Below, one piece after another: positions 58,172 through 64,000 of a stretch of 64,000 bases of DNA (within the stretch, counting starts at the first letter, position 1; each line of letters starts with the position of its first letter). The notes beneath the pieces are model-generated. The model searched no databases and was not told where the DNA came from. It saw only the letters and a list, made by a program, of their open reading frames with translations. The stretch comes from Ciona intestinalis (taxonomy: Eukaryota > Chordata > Ascidiacea > Phlebobranchia > Cionidae). The position numbers were made by a program, and so were the translations under genes. The stretch is taken from contig NC_020179.2 in assembly GCF_000224145.3 (NCBI RefSeq), positions 2,871,743-2,935,742 of the forward strand. The letters run 5' to 3'.

Positions 58172-61100
58172 ATGGCCACTCCCGCTGCTGCTCCCGTTAG
58201 TATGAATAACGGTGATGCTGAAAATTTAACCAGTGAACAGAAAAAGCAGCTTAAAAAAGAACGACGTAAAGAGAAAAATGCGCAGAAAGAAAAGGTAAAT
58301 AAATACAATTTATGAATGAATGAATGAATGAATGAATGAACAAATGTATCGTATGAATAAAATCCTAAATCTTAAATTTCCTTGTAGCATAACATACCTT
58401 CGAAACCTGAAGGAGAGGAACCCAAAATAGAGAAGTCCAAAGCTGAGTTACGAGCAGAGAGGCGTGCTAAACAAGTAATAAATACGTTTGTTTATCTTTT
58501 ATTAATTAATAAATCAGTTATAAATCTAACTATTTATCCAATTGTTGTTGGTATTGACATTCATTATAACACAGGTGTTCTGTTTCATACACCTCGTGCC
58601 TGCTTATATTAGTTACCATGTGTAACTTTAACGATTTTTTTAAATTTATGGCTGACAATTTAGGCAATCCATAAGAGACCACTGGATTATAGTAATCATT
58701 ACATTTACAATATTGCTGTCTGTTTTTTTTAAATAGGAAGCAGATAGAGCGGCAAAGGCATCAAAGAAGTCGGACCAAGTTGCTGCAAATACGAAGCAAA
58801 AAGGACCAAGGGTACCAGCCAATATCCAGGTATTTATAGATAAATGTTCATTATGGAATTAATTGTTTGGCATACAATTTGAAAGTAGATTGTCTTGTAC
58901 CTAGCTTAAGCCTAGAGGATATTAGTTCAAGGCTCAGTGCTGCTATCATTGTTGGCATATGTGTCCTTGGGCAAGACCCTTAACGGCCAAATTTTCGCTA
59001 CCCCACAATGCGAGGATTAATCCGCTACATTAAAAAACCAACACCTAAAATAACGTTGTTTTTAATCTGTAATTAATTTAAATAAAACTATTCTTTATTT
59101 ATTTCTTTGATTAATGTAGCGAAGATTTAGAAATATTTTAAACGGAAAGACAGGTTATAGCGACAAAACAACAATTGTTAAAACACGCTTACAGTTAAAA
59201 ACATATTTACATTTAGTTAGAAAAAAATAAGCGTGGTTGCTACACCTAGTAGACAAACAAGTCATTTATATTTAATTTTTTTATTTTATTTAAAGGCTGA
59301 TGATCCAAAAGTTCAAAAAAAAGCTGCAAAAAAGTTAGAGAAGCAGCAAGTACCCCAGAGAACTGAAGGCCAAAAGAAAGTTGCTTTATTCTCCCATTTA
59401 CATCAGTATGAAAGAAGTCTTTCTATCACCAAAAATATTGGGTGGGTATTGCTTAATATGGTCTTTAAAAAAATTTCGCAATCTGGTTTTTGAAAATATT
59501 TTACATTACATCAAATTTATTTAAATAAATAAATATAAATAAAAATAAATTAAATAATATATTTTTAAACGTTTAAATATTTTGTATTATTGATCAAATG
59601 TAATTTTAAACTAAAACAATAATAAAAATACTAAAACTATTGTTATTTTTATTGGGCTTAGTTTTGTCTTATGTTTCCGCACATTTTTCTTTCTTTAAGA
59701 AGACAAACTTGATAATAATTATTAAATATATATAATTTTTTTGTCTGCTAGGTGTAGCAACCACGCTTATTTTCTTTCAACTAAATGTAAATATGTTTTT
59801 AACTGTAAGCGTGTTTTAACAACTGTGTTTTGTCGCTATATCCTGTCTTTTTGTTTAAAATATTTCTAATTCTTTGCTACCGAAATCCAAGAAACAAATA
59901 CAGGTATTTTTATATGTATATATAGCTTATACGTTCAATTGTTAACACAGGTTTGGAAAAAATGCGATTCATCCAGCAATTATTCGGCTTGGTCTTCAGT
60001 ATGCTGAAGGAACTGTTACTGGTTCCAACGCAAGATGTGCAGCACTCATGTCTGCTATTTGTAAACTAATATCAGATTATGAGACTCCACCACAGAAAGA
60101 ACTTTCCAGACACTTGGAGTCAAAGTTAAAGCCAGCTATAAGGTAACTGACTAATGATAATAATAACTTTATTTGTACCCACAAAGTAACATACTCGTAA
60201 GCTTGCACAAGGTGTATAAAACAGAGCCCCTGTAGTATATCAACTGTCGTTTTCCTGCAATGCGAGGATAAAATAGGTTGCATTTATTTGTCTCTTCAAT
60301 TACGGTAGCAAAGATTTTAAAATATTTTAAATGTTTATTGTGTTAATTTATTTTTAAAACGTGTTTAATTATTTTCAAGTTAAACTTTTAATAATAGCAA
60401 AAGTGTGTGCAAAGACACAACCTGTTACTGAATGATGAATGTTGCCTGTTCTGGATTCTGTTGTATAAGGAAGAGGCCATAGGCTTGGATCATTTACGGC
60501 TCGGTTGACCCTTTTTGCAATGTACATACAACACATTTTACTTGTATTTTACTCCTATTTTTATACAATATATACATTTTACCTTTCCCATATCACCTAG
60601 TTAAATAAACGACCGCTTTTTATGTGTTATGTTAACCAAAAATGACCTAAAAAAGTTTTTAAGTATTTATATTTATATTGCTGAGTTTTTTTTCAGTTTC
60701 CTTGACCAGTGTCGACCACTGTCAGTTTCAATGGGAAGTGCAATCAAATATATCAAGTTACAAATAACCAATATTCCTACAGGGATGTCTGATTCAGAGG
60801 TAATATATATTTAAAGTATTTTAAAAAGTAAAATTTTTTCTTTTGTTTTAAACTTTTTCTATGTATAATTATGTTTTGAGCTATATAATCACTGTATTGA
60901 TTTTATATTTAAATGTTTTTAATTTTGTTGTAATGATTTTTTCCAGGCCAAGTTAAGGCTAATTAAGAGCTTAAGGGAATTCGTGCACGTTAATATCGTT
61001 CTTGCTGGCGAAGCTATTTCAGGATATGCTTGCACTAAAATCACAGATGGAGATGTGGTCATGGTGTTTGGAAGGTAAGATTATGATGCTACGAATAAGC

Positions 61101-63045
61101 TATAATTTTCTGGTCTTGGTCTCTGTAATCTTGTGTATTACTGTATCTCCTCAGTATATATTTCATACTGTCCAAAAATAGGCACTTATTCCAAGCAGAC
61201 ATACATAGCAATAAAGCTTAATATATATATATTTGATTACGAATTTTTACCCTCTGTTTTTTGGTAGCCTATTTTCCCTAAAACAAGACACATAGTTTAA
61301 CAACTGCTTCAACCCAGTAGTCACTTATGGGTTGTCCAAATTATCAGCCATACATAAAATGAAAAAATCCCCCCAAAAATAATCACCCACAAAATAACAT
61401 ACATGGTACTTTTAAGCTGAGACCAGGTGTATAAACACCCGCGTTAACGACTGTCATTTTCCGGCCACACAAGGGTAAAGTAAGTTACATTCTAGCTCAA
61501 TTTTTAACACAACCTGTTATAGTTCATCTCTGATTACCAAAGTCTTATGTGACGCACACAATGCTGGTATTAAGTTCAGTGTGATAGTGGTTGATGGTAG
61601 GCCCAAGTTATCTGGTAGAGGCACCCTGCGTAAATTATGTCGCGTTGGAATAAAATGTTCTTACGTCTTGGTATCAGCAGCTTCTTATATTATGCCCGAG
61701 GTAAAATTTGTCTTATTATAATTAAAATGCATGAAATGTATTTATACTATTAGGCTATAGGTGTTGGTACATGGCAGAATGCTAACCTAGAGGTAATGGG
61801 GTAAAGGTGAGTTGCTGCTACTATTGTGAGCGTATGTGTCGTTGGGCAAGACACTTAACGGCACTTGCTTCAACCCAGTGGTCCCTAATGGTTTGTCTAA
61901 ATTGTCAGCCATACAGTGTATACATAAAAATTAATGACCCACAAAGGCACAAATTAACATATGTGGTAACTGGTAAGCTAGCACAAGTTAAAGCAACTGA
62001 ACATCCATGTTATAATGACTGTCGTTTTCTGGCCATGGGAGGATAAAGCAAGTTACGTTCATTTATTTATTCATTTATGTACTTACGTTGTATGCATAAC
62101 AATATAAACCTTTAAATAAAAGAAGTATTTAATAAAAATCATCAGATTAAATAAATGAATAAATGAATGTAGCTTAATTTATCCTTACGTGGCTAGAAAA
62201 CATGGCCGTTATAACAAGGGTGTTCATAGACCTTGTGCTGGCTTATTAGTTACCATGTATGTTACTTTGTGGGTGACTATTTTTAGAGAGCAATTTTTTA
62301 TGTAAGGCTGATAATTCGGAAAGCCTATTAGTGATTTTCTTTAATAAAACACCTTGGTATTCCCTAATCACAGGTAACGAAAGTATTTCTTGGGGCTCAT
62401 GGTCTTCTATCCAATGGTTATGTCATGGGATCTGTAGGGACATCTATGGTGGCAATGGCAGCAAAAATACGAGGTGTTCCAGTTATAGTGTGTTGTGAGG
62501 CTTACAAGTTTTGTGAGCGTGTACAAACTGATTCCTTTGTAAATAATGAAATAGGTAAGTATAGTGTGAGTTTTGGGTAAGTGCAATTTCACATAAAAAA
62601 CTCCACTGAAAATAATTTACGAAGTAACATACTTGGTAACTGGTAAGCTGGCACGAGGTGTTTGATCACCCAGGTTTAATAACTGTCGTTTTACGGCCAC
62701 ACGAGGATAAGTAAGTTGCATTTGATGCGTATAAATTAATTTGTTTCTTGGATGAATATTCTATTACAGGAGACCCACGTGATTTGCTTGTACAAAACAA
62801 AAGCGAGCTGACGTCACCACTTCTTACGAATGCAGCATGGGAAGAGACAGATTCATTGAAAGTAATTTCACTTCACGTTTTAAACAATTTACCATTTCCA
62901 CATATAACTTTTCTTTAAATAGGTACTTCACCTGACTTATGACGTCACGCCACCGGATTTTGTTGCCATGGTGGTCACGGAGTTGGGGAAAATACCTTGC
63001 ACGTCAGTTCCAGTTGTACTCCGTGTTCGTAGCTTGGAAACGTAA
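58172..63045 (+). CDS. EIF2B4: eIF2B subunit delta (EIF2B4)
   Basis: Regulatory subunit of eIF2B, the factor that reloads eIF2 with GTP and senses eIF2alpha phosphorylation. Exons 58172-58294, 58388-58474, 58737-58829, 59296-59441, 59951-60142, 60697-60799, 60947-61074, 61523-61700, 62374-62554, 62770-62861, 62923-63045; 481 residues (human 523). The N-terminal ~130 residues are charged and Lys-rich, as in relatives. The rest is the eIF2B alpha/beta/delta fold: [80 protein letters not shown] and [12 protein letters not shown] are family hallmarks. The end, [19 protein letters not shown] then [14 protein letters not shown], matches human closely. All phases agree. A tandem duplication begins at the stop codon and covers the 3' UTR. 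Confidence 0.97.
58312..58340. repeat. (GAAT)n microsatellite
   Basis: Seven GAAT units in EIF2B4 intron 1, possibly a leftover SINE tail. Confidence 0.85.
58545..58700 (-). mobile_element. tRNA-derived SINE tail
   Basis: In EIF2B4 intron 2. Confidence 0.6.
58890..59040 (+). mobile_element. tRNA-derived SINE with internal deletion
   Basis: In EIF2B4 intron 3; contains TCCTTGGGCAAGACCCTTAA. Confidence 0.6.
60170..60290 (+). mobile_element. tRNA-derived SINE tail
   Basis: In EIF2B4 intron 5. Confidence 0.6.
61285..61495 (+). mobile_element. tRNA-derived SINE lacking its head
   Basis: In EIF2B4 intron 7. Confidence 0.65.
61765..62080 (+). mobile_element. tRNA-derived SINE, near full length
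   Basis: In EIF2B4 intron 8; ends ATTTATTTATTCATTTATG. A reverse copy follows at about 62150-62330. Confidence 0.7.
62610..62725 (+). mobile_element. tRNA-derived SINE tail
   Basis: In EIF2B4 intron 9. Confidence 0.6.
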
Positions 63046-63205
63046 CGTTTAAATCTGGTCCCTGCTTCTAACTGTGTTATCAAAGAAAAACGCGTCTTCT
63101 TACAGCGACAGTGTAACATGTAACGTTCGAATGTGGTCTCTGCTTCTAACTGTGTTATCAAAAAAAAAAACGCGTCCCCTTACGCTTACAGCGACAGTGT
63201 AAACC
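63041..63205. repeat. ~82-bp tandem pair at the EIF2B4 stop codon
   Basis: Two copies sharing CTGCTTCTAACTGTGTTATC, ACGCGTC and TTACAGCGACAGTGTAA. The first copy starts at the end of the coding sequence, so the duplication includes the stop. Confidence 0.85.
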
Positions 63206-63798
63206 GTGAAGTACAGCTGTCGTTTTGCTGCACTGTGTATGCTCAGAGCGCTCTAGTTTATTATGGAAGTATTTTCTTTGTGTGGATTGGAATTCTTTCT
63301 TCTTGTAAAGAGTCGAATGGTGCAAGGTTGCAGACGTTCCCAGCACTTGATATAAGTGGAATATTTTGATCATTTTTTGCGGCAGTTCATATTGGTTTTA
63401 ACGGAAAAGCATTTTTAATATGAGGTTTAGTACGGTGGGTTGAAAAAATACACCTTTGAACGTGTTTGAATGTATTTTTAAAAAACTGCGGATTCAGAAA
63501 AACTGACAAAAGCATTGAAACCTGAATCGTATTTGACAATTAATTTCGAAGTATATTACTGTGGGGTGAAATGGGAAATAACATTCTGATTGTGTTTTAC
63601 ACAATGAAAACGGTCTATGGTACTACCAAATGGGACGGAAAAATAGAATAGAAAGGTGTCCCATCCTACAATGTTGTGTGTTTAACGATATAAGCGATAT
63701 TTAAAAAGCAGCGCTTTCTGCATATAATTGGTGTAGCCAGCGCTTATGCTTTTTCCACCAATGTTAGCGCTGTGGTTTGGACGTCAAATTGCAGAAGC
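63206..63798. other. Convergent spacer after EIF2B4
   Basis: Holds the likely 3' UTR of EIF2B4, a MITE fragment and a GTGTAGC-like remnant near 63731. No gene is seen. Confidence 0.45.
63555..63671. mobile_element. TAGTAGGGTGGGG MITE fragment after EIF2B4
   Basis: Shortened copy; right end lost. Confidence 0.6.
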
Positions 63799-64000
63799 TC
63801 AAGCAACGTGAGGATCAAGCGGTGCATATTTGTAGCTCTTATAAGGAACCTTGTCCAGCACAGCAGACGGGCAACCTATCCAGCCTTTGTAATAAACTAA
63901 CATAAGAAACATCGCCAACAAAATGAACATTAATAGAACTAACATAAGCCCGGTATTATTATTAGCAGCCTCCACTATCACATTAATCTTGAGTTTGTCT
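63799..64000 (-). CDS. C-terminal part of a small single-pass membrane protein
   Basis: Open from the window edge to a TGA at 63799-63801. It encodes about 66 residues: DKLKINVIVEAANNNTG, one strongly hydrophobic segment (LMLVLLMFILLAMFLMLVYY) and a tail WIGCPSAVLDKVPYKSYKYA ending DPHVA. The hydrophobic stretch of about 20 residues and the basic Lys/Tyr tail suggest a single membrane span. The true start is outside the window or at an unseen exon. The family is not recognised, and part of the left edge may be intron. Confidence 0.55.
   Translation of the reverse strand, partial: DKLKINVIVEAANNNTGLMLVLLMFILLAMFLMLVYYKGWIGCPSAVLDKVPYKSYKYAPLDPHVA

Noticed and set aside
62812-62822. CRE-like TGACGTCA in EIF2B4 exon 10
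   Set aside because: Lies inside coding sequence (ELTSP) and is most simply a chance match.
1-64000. CRISPR array, bacterial operon or retrovirus-like element
   Set aside because: None seen: tandem repeats lack unique spacers, all genes have GT-AG introns, and no polymerase, integrase or capsid reading frame is present.

Overview
The window reads as nuclear DNA of a solitary ascidian, most likely Ciona (C. intestinalis/robusta type). The reasons are AT-rich sequence, short GT-AG introns, chordate gene content, very dense short SINE/MITE repeats, and acceptor-like sites just before several start codons that would fit spliced-leader trans-splicing. No search could be run, so the species is an inference. 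All exon borders were set by hand from splice sites, reading phase and remembered family sequences.

Layout, left to right. Positions 1-26.2 kb hold three RNA-processing genes, all on the minus strand and head to tail: RBM26/27 (26202-12424, 24 exons), SMN (11764-10323, 2 exons) and SRRT/ARS2 (9997 to beyond base 1, 18 exons seen). At 27.05-31.75 kb is TXNDC5 (plus, 8 exons), an ER thioredoxin-domain protein, divergent from RBM26. At 35.86-32.89 kb is mitochondrial RBFA (minus, 5 exons), convergent with TXNDC5. At 41.11-36.68 kb is a secreted protein with two fibronectin III domains and two units that look like family-2 carbohydrate-binding modules (minus, 11 exons). At 46.85-43.53 kb is a four-exon gene I do not recognise (minus). 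At 54.78-47.94 kb is ATP5PB, ATP synthase subunit b (minus); four of its exons appear twice on either side of a 50-N gap, which looks like two unmerged haplotypes. At 55.46-57.69 kb is RPL36A (eL42, plus, 4 exons). At 58.17-63.05 kb is EIF2B4 (plus, 11 exons). At the right edge is the C-terminal end of a small membrane protein (minus, partial).

The genes fall into loose themes: nuclear RNA handling (RBM26, SMN, SRRT), the ribosome and translation (RPL36A, EIF2B4, RBFA), mitochondria (RBFA, ATP5PB) and the secretory route (TXNDC5, the FN3 protein). Apart from the RNA cluster there is no clear sign that neighbours work together.

Introns and spacers are packed with repeats: a tRNA-derived SINE of about 330 bp, a second short family of about 165 bp, a TAGTAGGGTGGGG-ended MITE of about 190 bp (15 or so copies), hAT-like MITEs with 8-bp target duplications, foldback elements and several minisatellites. 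No retrovirus-like or Polinton-like coding sequence was seen.
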